Positions 46,556 to 55,105 of a stretch of DNA of 64,000 nucleotides are shown one piece after another. The position numbers and the translations under genes were made by a program. Each line of letters opens with the position of its first letter. The first letter of the stretch is position 1. Source of the DNA: Sphingobacteriales bacterium (GTDB lineage Bacteria; Bacteroidota; Bacteroidia; Chitinophagales; LD1); the NCBI GenBank assembly GCA_018262795.1, contig JADFDM010000009.1, forward strand, positions 124,001 to 188,000, in the 5' to 3' direction. The notes beneath the pieces were generated by a model. That model searched no databases and was not told the origin of the DNA. It saw only the letters and a program-made list of their open reading frames with translations.

Positions 46556-47542
46556 ATGCCTAAGATGGACACCGACCTTACTCGCCTTTTGAATATTGAC
46601 TATCCGATTATCATGGCTCCTATGTTTTTAGTGAGCAATACAAAGATGGTGATCGAAGCCTGTAAAGCCGGTATCACCGGTGCTATCCCTGCCTTGAATT
46701 ATCGCACCGATGCCGATTTTAGAAAAGCATTAGACGAAATAAAATCAGCTACCGACAAACCTTTCGGCATTAACTTGATTACCAACAAATCCAATATTCG
46801 GTTACACGAGCAACTTCAAACTTGTCTCGATTACAAAGTGGGGTTCATCATCACTTCGCTCGGCTCTCCCGAAAGCACTATCAAAGCCTGCAAGCCGCTT
46901 GGCATAAAAGTGTTTTGCGATGTTATAGACTTAAACTACGCAAAGAAAGTGGAACCGATGGGCCCCGATGCCCTCATAGCCGTGAACAATGAAGCCGGTG
47001 GCCATGCCGGCAAGTTATCGCCCCGCGATTTGATTACCACCTTAAAAAAGCATTGTCAACTACCCATTATTTCAGCCGGTGGAGTGGGCAATGGAGAGCA
47101 ACTGAAAAAGATGCTCGATTATGGCGCTTGTGGCGTTTCTATCGGCAGCCCTTTTATTGCATCCGATGAGTCACCGGTGTCAGACGATTATAAAATGGCT
47201 TGTGTCAATTTTAAAGCTGATGATATTGTGATGACTACCCGGCTGTCGGGCACTCCCTGCACCATCATCAATACGGATTATGTGAAGAAGATTGGCACCG
47301 AGCAGAATTTTGTAGAGAAATTTCTGAACAGCAATAAGCGAATAAAGAAGTGGACCAAGATGATTACTTACTACAAAGGAATGAAGGCATTGGAGAAGGC
47401 TGCCTTTAGCGCTACTTACCAAACCATGTGGTGTGCCGGCCCTTCTATTGAGTATGTGCATTCCATCCGCCCGGTTAAAAAAATTGTAGAAGAACTAATC
47501 GGGCAATATCAAGAAAAAGTTGCCGTTGAGAGTGTAGCTTAA
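46556..47542 (+). CDS. Nitronate monooxygenase-family flavoprotein (paralogue 2)
   Basis: A 328-residue TIM-barrel flavoprotein. It shows YPIIMAPMFLVSNTKMVIEA at the start, NNEAGGHAGKLSPRDLI near the active site and the phosphate-binding region ISAGGVGNGEQLKKMLDYGACGVSIGSPF. It differs from the paralogue at 31847 along most of its length, so the two are old paralogues. The lipoprotein gene follows after 23 bp. Confidence 0.88.
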   Translation: MPKMDTDLTRLLNIDYPIIMAPMFLVSNTKMVIEACKAGITGAIPALNYRTDADFRKALDEIKSATDKPFGINLITNKSNIRLHEQLQTCLDYKVGFIITSLGSPESTIKACKPLGIKVFCDVIDLNYAKKVEPMGPDALIAVNNEAGGHAGKLSPRDLITTLKKHCQLPIISAGGVGNGEQLKKMLDYGACGVSIGSPFIASDESPVSDDYKMACVNFKADDIVMTTRLSGTPCTIINTDYVKKIGTEQNFVEKFLNSNKRIKKWTKMITYYKGMKALEKAAFSATYQTMWCAGPSIEYVHSIRPVKKIVEELIGQYQEKVAVESVA

Positions 47543-47565
47543 TTGTGATTTAAGAAAACAGAGGT

Positions 47566-48036
47566 ATGAATACGATTAAAACATGTTTGTTAGTGCTGAT
47601 TTTTGGAGGAGTGTTGGCCGGTGCTGCTTCCTGCAAAAAAATACAAGAAGATACTTTTATCAAAGGCTTGTGGCGCATCAATACGCTGAACTTCGGCTCC
47701 TTGCCCGATAACCAAATGGCTGTTCATTTTCCCGGCTTTGTCACCGGGAATAGTTGTTGCACTTATAAAATGGATTTTCAAGCAGATAATGTAGTATTTG
47801 GTTACTACATCCAAAACGACAGCTTTAAATCGGTGGTCATCGGTAATTGGAAACTGATTAAGTACAATCAGATTTATCTTCAGATAGACAGCTTCGCAGA
47901 CGGTATTTTCGACATTCAGAAATCAACCGTAAAGATTTATAAACTCACCTCCGATCATAACCACATCAAGTATTACGATGGCATTGACCCTTCGATGGAC
48001 ACTACCTCTACCAAAATCGAGATAGAGCGGATTTGA
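47566..48036 (+). CDS. Predicted lipoprotein of unknown function
   Basis: A 156-residue protein with signal peptide and lipobox LAGAASCKK (Cys at residue 23). The mature part is beta-rich with KGLWRINTLNFGSLPDN and NSCCTYKMDFQADN; the shape resembles lipocalin-like domains, but I do not recognise the family. It is close behind the second NMO gene, so probably cotranscribed. Confidence 0.7.
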   Translation: MNTIKTCLLVLIFGGVLAGAASCKKIQEDTFIKGLWRINTLNFGSLPDNQMAVHFPGFVTGNSCCTYKMDFQADNVVFGYYIQNDSFKSVVIGNWKLIKYNQIYLQIDSFADGIFDIQKSTVKIYKLTSDHNHIKYYDGIDPSMDTTSTKIEIERI

Positions 48037-48383
48037 AGTAGAAACTGAGAGTGGTAGGACGATTATTTCACGCAAAGCCTCGAAGAGATTTTAGAGATTG
48101 TTTACTACTCAATGAATCCTTGTTTTAATCAAGGCTTCATTAAAGTTTATCAGCAAACCCGGTTTTATGCCAGTCAATTTCAGGTAAGTTAGGGTATTCC
48201 TGAAATATTGAACCCTATACTACGAGTAGGTTTGCTATTGAAAGGTGGAAAGAAAAAGCCCCAAAATGCAGCCGAAGCATACAATTTTGAGGTAATCAAA
48301 TATATGTGCAAATGTACCCTAAACTTTTTTTGAGCTAAATCCAACGCTGCTTCATCAACGATTTTTATCCACCGATGTGGGAT
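48037..48383. other. Intergenic region, no gene seen
   Basis: Holds an imperfect hairpin GAATCCTTG (48114-48122)/CAAGGCTTC (48130-48138) with one mismatch and no T-run. The last ~60 bases may belong to the decayed transposase, because the frame after a nonsense codon reads into TFFELNPTLLHQRFLSTDVG. Confidence 0.4.
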
Positions 48384-49095
48384 AAAAGTATCAGGCCATT
48401 CCATGGGAAGTGTTGTCGAAATCTATTCCTCCACCTGCGCATAAAAAAAATGGATGGGGATGCAAACCTTGGTTGGAGGTGTCGGAAGGAATAGGGTTGA
48501 TGTTTCTAAAACACTACTTGCCACTCAGCGATGCCAAACTGATAGAGCGCATCAATACCGATTGGAGCTTGCAATACTTCTTCGGTATTCAGTTGAAGGT
48601 GGGAGAAATTATTCGCGATAAAAATTTGCCAAGTGCCTGGCGTTGTTATCTTGGAAAGTATCTGGATATACTGTTGTGGCAGAAAGCGCTGGCAAAGAAG
48701 TGGAAAACTCACATGGAGCAAACACAAACTTCCTCGCAAGATGCCACTTGTTATGAAAGTAGAATTGCCCATCCCACTGATGTGAAATTGATTTGACAAT
48801 CCTGCCAAGAGGGATATGAACGGATTCAAACCATTCTGAAAAAGCATCATCAGCGCAAGAGCAGAGCCAATCATCAACTCCGTAAAGTAGAATTTTTATC
48901 ATATCAGAAATCAAAGAAGAAAACTCGCAAGGCAGAAAAGAAACTACGCAAGAGATTGATGAAATATCTATTGCGGCTGATTCAACATCACCACCCCCTT
49001 TGCACTCGGCACAAAATCATTTTATCCCACGGGAAAAGCAAACGATTGCTCGTTATCGGTAAAGTATAAGAGCAACAACAGAAGGAAATTTAAGT
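48384..49095 (+). pseudogene. Decayed transposase (IS5-like/DUF772 family) remnant
   Basis: The frame reads KYQAIPWEVLSKSIPPP, then GLMFLKHYLPLSDAKLIERINTDWSL, GIQ...IRDKNLPSAWRCYLGKYLDI and DATCYESRIAHPTDVKLI, which I recognise as the N-terminal half of an IS5-like transposase. A TGA at 48794-48796 stands where relatives have Trp. In frame after it come QSCQEGYERIQTILKKHH and a basic region to a TAA at 49067-49069, then EQQQKEI and another stop. An earlier stop lies at 48383-48385. No terminal inverted repeats were found. The catalytic C-terminal part is missing. Confidence 0.65.
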
Positions 49096-49136
49096 AGTCT
49101 GTTCGCAGGAATTTTTTATCTGTTTTCGCAGTTCTA

Positions 49137-49685
49137 TTACTGCACTCCCAGCTCCGGGTGCCTACCTTTAATAGGCCGGTAGAAATTCATTATCTCCTCC
49201 AAGTCCTTTTCGTAATTACCGGTGGGGTAAAAGGTAGGCCCAATCCCCACTTTCTTATTCTCGAAATCTATGTAGCACATCACAATGGGCACCTTGGCTC
49301 CTAAAGCGATATAGTAAAATCCCTTTCTCCATTTAGGCACATACTGCCGCGTGCCTTCGGGCGATAGGGCCAGAATAAAGTGCTCGCTTTTGTTAAACAT
49401 TTTTACTACTTGATCTACTACGTGATGCGAGCTGGAGCGGTTGACGGGAATACCTCCCAAGCCATACAACAATCGCTTAAAAGGAAAGCGGAAGATTTCC
49501 TCTTTGCCCAAAAATTTCAACTCCAAATCGTAGATATATTTTCCTAACACCCCCACCACGAAATCCCATCCGCTGGTATGCGGCCCGGCTATGGCCACAA
49601 ATTTTTTAATCGGTGGAATTTTCCCTTCTGTTTTCCAGCCAAAAAGCCAAAAGATAAATCGGGCGAGAGTTTGCATCATTCGCAT
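49137..49685 (-). CDS. 1-acyl-sn-glycerol-3-phosphate acyltransferase-like protein
   Basis: A 182-residue PlsC-family acyltransferase. The catalytic HxxxxD motif is PHTSGWD (His-Thr-Ser-Gly-Trp-Asp); the substrate motif is ALSPEGTRQYVPKWRKGFYYIA. It is short compared with PlsC (~240) and probably membrane-associated. It may act in phospholipid or lipid A-type acylation. It starts 15 bp after the fmt stop and is cotranscribed with it. Confidence 0.88.
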   Translation of the reverse strand: MRMMQTLARFIFWLFGWKTEGKIPPIKKFVAIAGPHTSGWDFVVGVLGKYIYDLELKFLGKEEIFRFPFKRLLYGLGGIPVNRSSSHHVVDQVVKMFNKSEHFILALSPEGTRQYVPKWRKGFYYIALGAKVPIVMCYIDFENKKVGIGPTFYPTGNYEKDLEEIMNFYRPIKGRHPELGVQ

Positions 49686-49700
49686 CTAAAGTACGAATAA

Positions 49701-50636
49701 CTATACGTTTACATCAATTTTGTTTCCCCGAAGAAATTCCTCGATGCTCATCTTCTTTTTCCCCTCCAACTGACATTCTTTCACTTCTATGTATCCATCA
49801 GCGCAAGCAAATTGAAGAAACGTTTTTCCATCAGAGCGGTAGCCCCCTGGTTTTGCAGTTCTGTCAATCATAGAAGTTACTTTTTCGGCTTTGTAAATTT
49901 TAAAAACCTTGTTGTTGAAAGTAGTAAAGGCCGCAGGGTAGGGGCTAAGGCCGCGAATGAGATTATAAGTATTTTCTGTGCTGTCGTCCCAGTTTATTTT
50001 ACAGTCTTGCTTAAATATTTTCGGAGCCGTTTTTAAAGTGCCTGCGTGTTCTTGCGGAATTTGCGGATAATCTCCGGCAGCAATGGCATTCACCGTTTTG
50101 TGCAACACCTTTGCTCCGAGGCGCATCAATTCTAAATAAAGTTCACCGGCTGTTTCATCTTCGCGGATGGGAGTTTTTTCGCTGAAAATTATTTTACCCG
50201 TATCAATTTCTTGTTGAATGAAAAAGGTGGTAACTCCCGTTTCTTTTTCCCCATTCATGATCGCGCGGTGAATGGGTGCGGCACCGCGGTACTGTGGTAG
50301 CAAAGAGGCGTGAAGATTAATAGTGCCCAAGGGCGGCATACTCCACACCACTTCGGGCAACATGCGAAAAGCCACTACCACAAACAAATCGGCATGAAGC
50401 GATTTTAATGCTTCGTGAAAGTCGAGGCTTTTTAGTTTTTCGGGCTGTAGAATAGGAAGTCCGCTCGCTTGAGCAAACTGCTTCACTTCGCTTTCGCCTA
50501 CTTGCATGCCGCGCCCCGCAGGTTTATCTGAAGCGGTAACTACCCCTACTACTTCGTGCTCAGAGTTCAGCAGCGTTTCCAACATCGGCACTGCAAACTC
50601 TGGGGTTCCCATGAAAACAATCCGCAGTTTTTTCAT
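49701..50636 (-). CDS. fmt: Methionyl-tRNA formyltransferase
   Basis: Formylates initiator Met-tRNA. The 311-residue protein has the N-terminal FMGTPEFAVPMLETLL, the formyl-THF-binding motif NLHASLLPQYRGAAPIHRAI and the C-terminal OB-type domain. A -7 box TAGGTTTG (50649-50642) ends five bases before the ATG. Functional partner of def at 62149. Confidence 0.96.
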   Translation of the reverse strand: MKKLRIVFMGTPEFAVPMLETLLNSEHEVVGVVTASDKPAGRGMQVGESEVKQFAQASGLPILQPEKLKSLDFHEALKSLHADLFVVVAFRMLPEVVWSMPPLGTINLHASLLPQYRGAAPIHRAIMNGEKETGVTTFFIQQEIDTGKIIFSEKTPIREDETAGELYLELMRLGAKVLHKTVNAIAAGDYPQIPQEHAGTLKTAPKIFKQDCKINWDDSTENTYNLIRGLSPYPAAFTTFNNKVFKIYKAEKVTSMIDRTAKPGGYRSDGKTFLQFACADGYIEVKECQLEGKKKMSIEEFLRGNKIDVNV

Positions 50637-50641
50637 AGCGT

Positions 50642-50649
50642 CAAACCTA
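50642..50649 (-). promoter_or_regulatory. -7 box of fmt
   Basis: TAGGTTTG on the minus strand is an exact TAnnTTTG match, five bases before the ATG. No TTG at 19-base spacing. Confidence 0.4.
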
Positions 50650-50698
50650 ATGAAATAATAAGACAGGTAAAGGTGGAGGAGAGAGGAGGAGGGGTGAG

Positions 50699-51190
50699 CT
50701 ACTTCAGCTTTTTAAATTTCTTTAAAGCGCCTTTGGCGATGAGTTGGTTTATTTCAAGAGTCTCCTCTTTAAACCGGTTCCGATTACCGAGATTATACAT
50801 CTCGGTAATCGGATCGGTATCAATTAGCATTTTCATCATTTTATCGAGCGAAGGAGCCTTCTCTAACTTTGAATATTCTTCATAAGTCAATTGGAGAAAG
50901 GCCGTGTGCGGAGTTACTCCGCGATTATCGAGCCACCAGCCTTTTGAAAGTGCTACGGGATAGGCGAATTGCCCTTTGTAATATACATCTTTGGGAGATG
51001 GATAAGCAACGATTGCAGTGCCTTCTTCATTGAGTGTGACCGGTACATTTTTACTGTAATCCGCTTTCATTTTGTAAATGATAGTCGGCTCACCGGTGTA
51101 ACTAATTTCTCCCGCTACTTTACTGGACGATTGGCAACCGGCCGAAGCAATGAGACTAAAAAGCACTGACAATCGAATGATTGAATTCAT
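50699..51190 (-). CDS. Predicted lipoprotein next to C10 peptidase
   Basis: A 163-residue protein with lipobox LIASAGCQSS (Cys at residue 19). The mature part is mixed alpha/beta with VYYKGQFAYPVALSKGWWLDNRGVTPHTAFLQLTYEEY and a charged C-terminal helix. It starts 10 bp after the C10 peptidase stop, so it is cotranscribed. In Bacteroides fragilis C10 peptidase genes neighbour inhibitor genes, so an inhibitor or accessory role is possible, but I see no matching motif. Confidence 0.72.
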   Translation of the reverse strand: MNSIIRLSVLFSLIASAGCQSSSKVAGEISYTGEPTIIYKMKADYSKNVPVTLNEEGTAIVAYPSPKDVYYKGQFAYPVALSKGWWLDNRGVTPHTAFLQLTYEEYSKLEKAPSLDKMMKMLIDTDPITEMYNLGNRNRFKEETLEINQLIAKGALKKFKKLK

Positions 51191-51200
51191 CTCTCTGAAA

Positions 51201-53807
51201 TTATTGTTTAACGATTTTGGCTTGGCCGGTTTTGTTAGCAGCTTTCAACTGTACCGTATAAATACCCGATGCGAGAGCGCTGATGTTCACCTTTATCGGA
51301 TCAATGGTGGCGGTTCCCTCTTGGTTCATCACCATCTGCCCCACCTGATTAAATACAGATAGGTGGTAGCTTCCTTGCAGTTCACCGGCATCTATCCAAA
51401 CTTTATCAGCAGCCGGGTTGGGAAATACTTTTACTTGTGTCAGTTCAGTTTCATCAATGCCTACGTTGGCTCCGCGAGCTATATTCAAGTCCAGCAAATA
51501 ATCACCGGTGGTTCCGGTAAAGTAATCCGATACAAAGAAGGTTACCGTTCCTCCGTTTTGCACTACAATGGTGCCCGGCATTATATCATCATACGAATCG
51601 CTCCAACTGCCTCCATTCACTGCATAGCTAAACTGCACATCGTTGCTATAGCTGTTTCCATTGCCACTGTTGTAGCTGTCGTGTACTCGTGCGCTGATAG
51701 CGTAATTGGTGCCTGAAGGCAGGTTTACACTGTAATAATCATAATCATTACCCACGTGTTGGTTCGATCCCGGAGTAGTAACACTGGCATTGTTGCCGCT
51801 GAAGTTAGCCGTGAGCGGATAAGCGCTGTTTGCATCGTTATTGCTCTCATATATATCGGGGCTAAGGGTGGCACCAGTAATGGTAATCTCAAAAGGATTG
51901 GGGTAACTGGTAGTATATACCAAAGGCCAGTTTGAGTTATCGGTAGAACTGAAGAAAGCGACATAATATGTGCCGGGAGCTACATTCAGACCACTGGTAG
52001 AAAACTGCTTCGTGTAATAATACCCGGCCTGCATACTGACTCCAGATAGTTCCTGAATGTTTGTGACGAAAGTGCCATCTAAGTTAAAGAGGTCGGCACT
52101 TAGGTAGCCGGTAAAATTACTGCTTCCATAATTGGCAATGTCGGCACTGATGGTGAGTGCTTGATTCACTTTCGGTGCAGCCGGACTTACACTTCCGGCA
52201 CTGTACATTTGTATATCGTTCAGAGGACCTGTTACCGTAATACTCACCGGATTTACATAAGTAGTTGGGTTAATGAGGGAGTAGTTGTTACTTCCGTTTT
52301 TGTAGAATATTCCGAGGATGTAATTCCCAGGCACTACATCCAGCGAGTTGATGGTGAATGTAACGTTGTAGTACATGCCCGCCTGTGCGGTTTGGCCGGT
52401 GAACTCCTGTATAAAATCAACAAACACTCCTTTGTCGTTAAAGATAGCCGCAGCAAAGTCACCCGTAAAGTCGGAGGTACCTCCGTTGGCGATGGTAGCA
52501 TATACGCTGAATTGGCTGCCTGACTGCACCGGGTTGGCACTTACCGTTGTAGCCGCATATAGTTGTATTCCATCTTGGTTCACAGTTCCGCCACCGCCTC
52601 CACCACCGCCACCGTTCAGTGGTTTAATACCGATTACTGCTTGTTGACTGCTGTTAAATCCTCCGGTTCCGCCACCGGCTCCCAGTGAAGTGGGGTCGAG
52701 GTTGTTTAAAGAGAAGAAGCCATCACTGTTTCCACCCCAGCCCCAATTCTGGTGGAAGTAATTGTTTTGGTCGTAGCCATCGCATACCCAAGTATGTCCG
52801 CCACCATTTCCAAATCCCGCATACTGCACGGGGCGACCGTTATCCATCTCTGTTTTCAAAAGACTTATCCAGTTGGCATCCGAATAATTTTGACGAACTA
52901 CTCCTTGCAGCGTTGCCGGATCGTAACCGAAATAAGTTTTGTAGGAATACTCAGCACAAGCCTGTACCGGTGATTCACTGGCTACTACATACGCAGAACT
53001 GCCCCCCGTAGCACCTACACCGTAGTGCATATCTACTGATACTCCGCAATGATACATCAGCGTGGATACCGCGCTATTGGCCGAAGAAAGTTGATTGTCC
53101 ATTTGCGCCCACTGATAGGTAGTGCTGCCAAAGTTGGCCGACTGTGAACCGTAATTTTGGTCGTTGTAGGAATGGAAGCCCGTACCTTGAGTCGGGTAAT
53201 TCCAAAATTTCATGATTTGCGCCATCGCTGTAGCTACGCAACCGGTAACTGTTCTTTCCCCATAATTATTATCGTAAGGGCACATGGCATTCTCGTTAGG
53301 CGACTGGTTCCATTTTGTTGTGCAGAGTGGGGTTACCGCATTGGTGCCGCGGGAGGAGGAAGCACTGAAATCTCCGCTGGTGTAATCGGCCCACATCCTT
53401 GTTATTTCGGGAGTGGTCTCCGTTACATTTTCCTTCACATATACAATTTGCTTTTCGTAGTTATCCATCCATTTTTTTAGTGATGGAGGAAGATCGCTCA
53501 AGGTGTAAGTGCTGCTCTCGCTGTAGCCTAACACCGGTTGCACGAGGTCATCGCCCGAAATAATAATGAAGCCGTGGTTATTAACATCGAAAACATAATA
53601 AACCGGACGGTCATCGCTACTACGGCCAACCCCTGCATGAGTGCGGCATTCATATACTAGTTGGATGTGGTCCACCGGTGTCGGTTGGAGGGTCGCCTGT
53701 TGGTAGAAGTTCTTTGCTAATTGTAAAGCCTGATTCTTATCTACATCTTTTGAAAAGAGCAGTGCAAAGAAGAACAGTGCGCTTAGGGAAAGGGAAAATT
53801 TTTTCAT
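51201..53807 (-). CDS. T9SS type A cargo: C10 (streptopain-like) cysteine peptidase
   Basis: An 868-residue secreted protease. Signal peptide (residues 1-19), propeptide-like domain (about 20-130), then the catalytic domain with Cys190 (TVTGCVATAMAQIM) and His338 (GGGHTWVCDGYD). After a run of nine Gly follow two related Ig-like domains (each starting IQLYAA or IQMYSAG), a pre-peptidase-like domain (starting YESNNDANSAYPL) and the type A sorting domain (VFPNPAADKVWI to AKIVKQ). The frame is open 19 codons upstream, but MKKFSLSLSA is the signal-peptide start. The lipoprotein gene follows downstream. Confidence 0.92.
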   Translation of the reverse strand: MKKFSLSLSALFFFALLFSKDVDKNQALQLAKNFYQQATLQPTPVDHIQLVYECRTHAGVGRSSDDRPVYYVFDVNNHGFIIISGDDLVQPVLGYSESSTYTLSDLPPSLKKWMDNYEKQIVYVKENVTETTPEITRMWADYTSGDFSASSSRGTNAVTPLCTTKWNQSPNENAMCPYDNNYGERTVTGCVATAMAQIMKFWNYPTQGTGFHSYNDQNYGSQSANFGSTTYQWAQMDNQLSSANSAVSTLMYHCGVSVDMHYGVGATGGSSAYVVASESPVQACAEYSYKTYFGYDPATLQGVVRQNYSDANWISLLKTEMDNGRPVQYAGFGNGGGHTWVCDGYDQNNYFHQNWGWGGNSDGFFSLNNLDPTSLGAGGGTGGFNSSQQAVIGIKPLNGGGGGGGGGTVNQDGIQLYAATTVSANPVQSGSQFSVYATIANGGTSDFTGDFAAAIFNDKGVFVDFIQEFTGQTAQAGMYYNVTFTINSLDVVPGNYILGIFYKNGSNNYSLINPTTYVNPVSITVTGPLNDIQMYSAGSVSPAAPKVNQALTISADIANYGSSNFTGYLSADLFNLDGTFVTNIQELSGVSMQAGYYYTKQFSTSGLNVAPGTYYVAFFSSTDNSNWPLVYTTSYPNPFEITITGATLSPDIYESNNDANSAYPLTANFSGNNASVTTPGSNQHVGNDYDYYSVNLPSGTNYAISARVHDSYNSGNGNSYSNDVQFSYAVNGGSWSDSYDDIMPGTIVVQNGGTVTFFVSDYFTGTTGDYLLDLNIARGANVGIDETELTQVKVFPNPAADKVWIDAGELQGSYHLSVFNQVGQMVMNQEGTATIDPIKVNISALASGIYTVQLKAANKTGQAKIVKQ

Positions 53808-53844
53808 AATCGGAACATTTTTGTGTTGGTGGATTAATTGATCG

Positions 53845-53852
53845 CAAATGTA
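53845..53852 (-). promoter_or_regulatory. -7 box of the C10 peptidase operon
   Basis: TACATTTG on the minus strand, 37 bp before the ATG at 53807. Fits TAnnTTTG exactly; no TTG at 19-base spacing. Confidence 0.4.
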
Positions 53853-54029
53853 TTCGCTGAGCATCGTGCGGCTTATCCCTACATTGGGGGATATATTGCC
53901 TTTATTTTGTCGAAAGGTTGTTCATACGCGCCACACAAACTTCAGATAATGCTTAAATATAGTAAGAATCTCTATTGATAGGCAGAAAAGAAACACATTC
54001 TTTTTCAAATCATAGTTCCCGAGAGTGGA

Positions 54030-54043
54030 GGGTTGGCCAACCC
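54030..54043. repeat. Perfect 14-bp palindrome after the TPR gene
   Basis: GGGTTGGCCAACCC touches the stop codon of the minus-strand TPR gene. It has no T-run, so it is not a standard terminator. It could be a protein-binding site. Confidence 0.5.
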
Positions 54044-54898
54044 TTATTTGCTCAGTTCTAGCATTCTGTTTAAGCGTGCTTTTTCATTCAGCGAAAGCCA
54101 AGCATCTTCGACAAGGGTATTATAGGCAAATCGGAAATACATTTTGTGCACCTCTTCGCCTTTGACAAGGTAAAGTTCTGCTAACTCCTCATACACATAT
54201 CCATCCGGACGATCGCTGTTCACCATCTCTTCCAGCAAGCCTAACTGGATGGTAATAGCCTGTTCTATTTTGTTCAATGCTCTCAACGTGCGGCCTACAC
54301 ACCACTTGGCAATAAATATTTCTCGCTCCGATTGTTTCCCTTCTCTCCATTTGAGTGCGCGCAAAAAAATGCTAAGGGCCTTTTCGTATTCTTCTTTATC
54401 GAAGTACGCCCAAGCAAGATTATTATACAATGCGCCTAACCAATTTTTAGCAGGTGGCTCTACCGAAGTTTCTGCTTTCAGCACGGCTTCTTCATTCAGT
54501 GCAATGGCTTGTGCTGTAGGTGCGGCAATGGCCAGCATGTGAAGCGCGTCCAGGGTGTAAAAATCTTCCTCTAACTCCTCGGCCATCGCTTTTGCCCTCT
54601 CAAATTCTATTCTTGCCTCTACCTTTTTCCCGGATGCTTGAAACGTTCGTCCCCTTTCTAAATGATAGCGCACATGCGCCACTTCTGTTGTTGCCGGGAG
54701 TTGTTGCTCTACCTCATTCAAGAGATCATGTGCTTCGTCAAACATTTGGCGGAGGCTGTAAGTGCGCGCTATCTGAGTATTTAATTGAAGAAACCCGGAT
54801 CGGTTTTTCTCCATCGAATAATCGGGCAATACCTCTCTGAATTTTATTTCAGTGGTTGCGGGATCGTTGTAGTTCCAAAGTTTATCGAATGCCTGCAT
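54044..54898 (-). CDS. Tetratricopeptide repeat protein
   Basis: A 284-residue cytoplasmic protein of TPR-type helix pairs, for example NNLAWAYFDKEEYEKALSIFLRALKW and the TYSLRQMFDEAHDLLNEVEQQLP region. The open frame runs 50 codons upstream but those lack helix character; MQAFDKLWNYN at 54898 is a better start, about 40 bp behind a TACATTCG box on the minus strand. It is probably a protein-interaction scaffold; no function can be named. Confidence 0.8.
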   Translation of the reverse strand: MQAFDKLWNYNDPATTEIKFREVLPDYSMEKNRSGFLQLNTQIARTYSLRQMFDEAHDLLNEVEQQLPATTEVAHVRYHLERGRTFQASGKKVEARIEFERAKAMAEELEEDFYTLDALHMLAIAAPTAQAIALNEEAVLKAETSVEPPAKNWLGALYNNLAWAYFDKEEYEKALSIFLRALKWREGKQSEREIFIAKWCVGRTLRALNKIEQAITIQLGLLEEMVNSDRPDGYVYEELAELYLVKGEEVHKMYFRFAYNTLVEDAWLSLNEKARLNRMLELSK

Positions 54899-55080
54899 GG
54901 ATGGTGGTTTCAGTTGCTGTGATAGAGGGGAATAAAAGAAAATCGCGAATGTATTATTTACAACGGGGGATTTCAAAGAGGAGAAGAAGGTGGAATTGAA
55001 AATGAAAAGTAGAAAGTAAAGAGAACTAACATAGCTATAGCAGCCCAAATTAATCTATAATTATGGTCTGTGAATTCTGT

Positions 55081-55088
55081 TACTTTTG
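55081..55088 (+). promoter_or_regulatory. -7 box upstream of the secG operon
   Basis: TACTTTTG, an exact TAnnTTTG match, 17 bases before the ATG at 55106. It excludes the upstream start at 55070, which lies before the box. Confidence 0.45.
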
Positions 55089-55105
55089 TCGCCACATCTT
55101 CACCA

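Noticed and set aside
55070-55105. Upstream start of the acidic protein before secG
   Set aside because: It lies before the -7 box at 55081-55088, so it would not be on the transcript.
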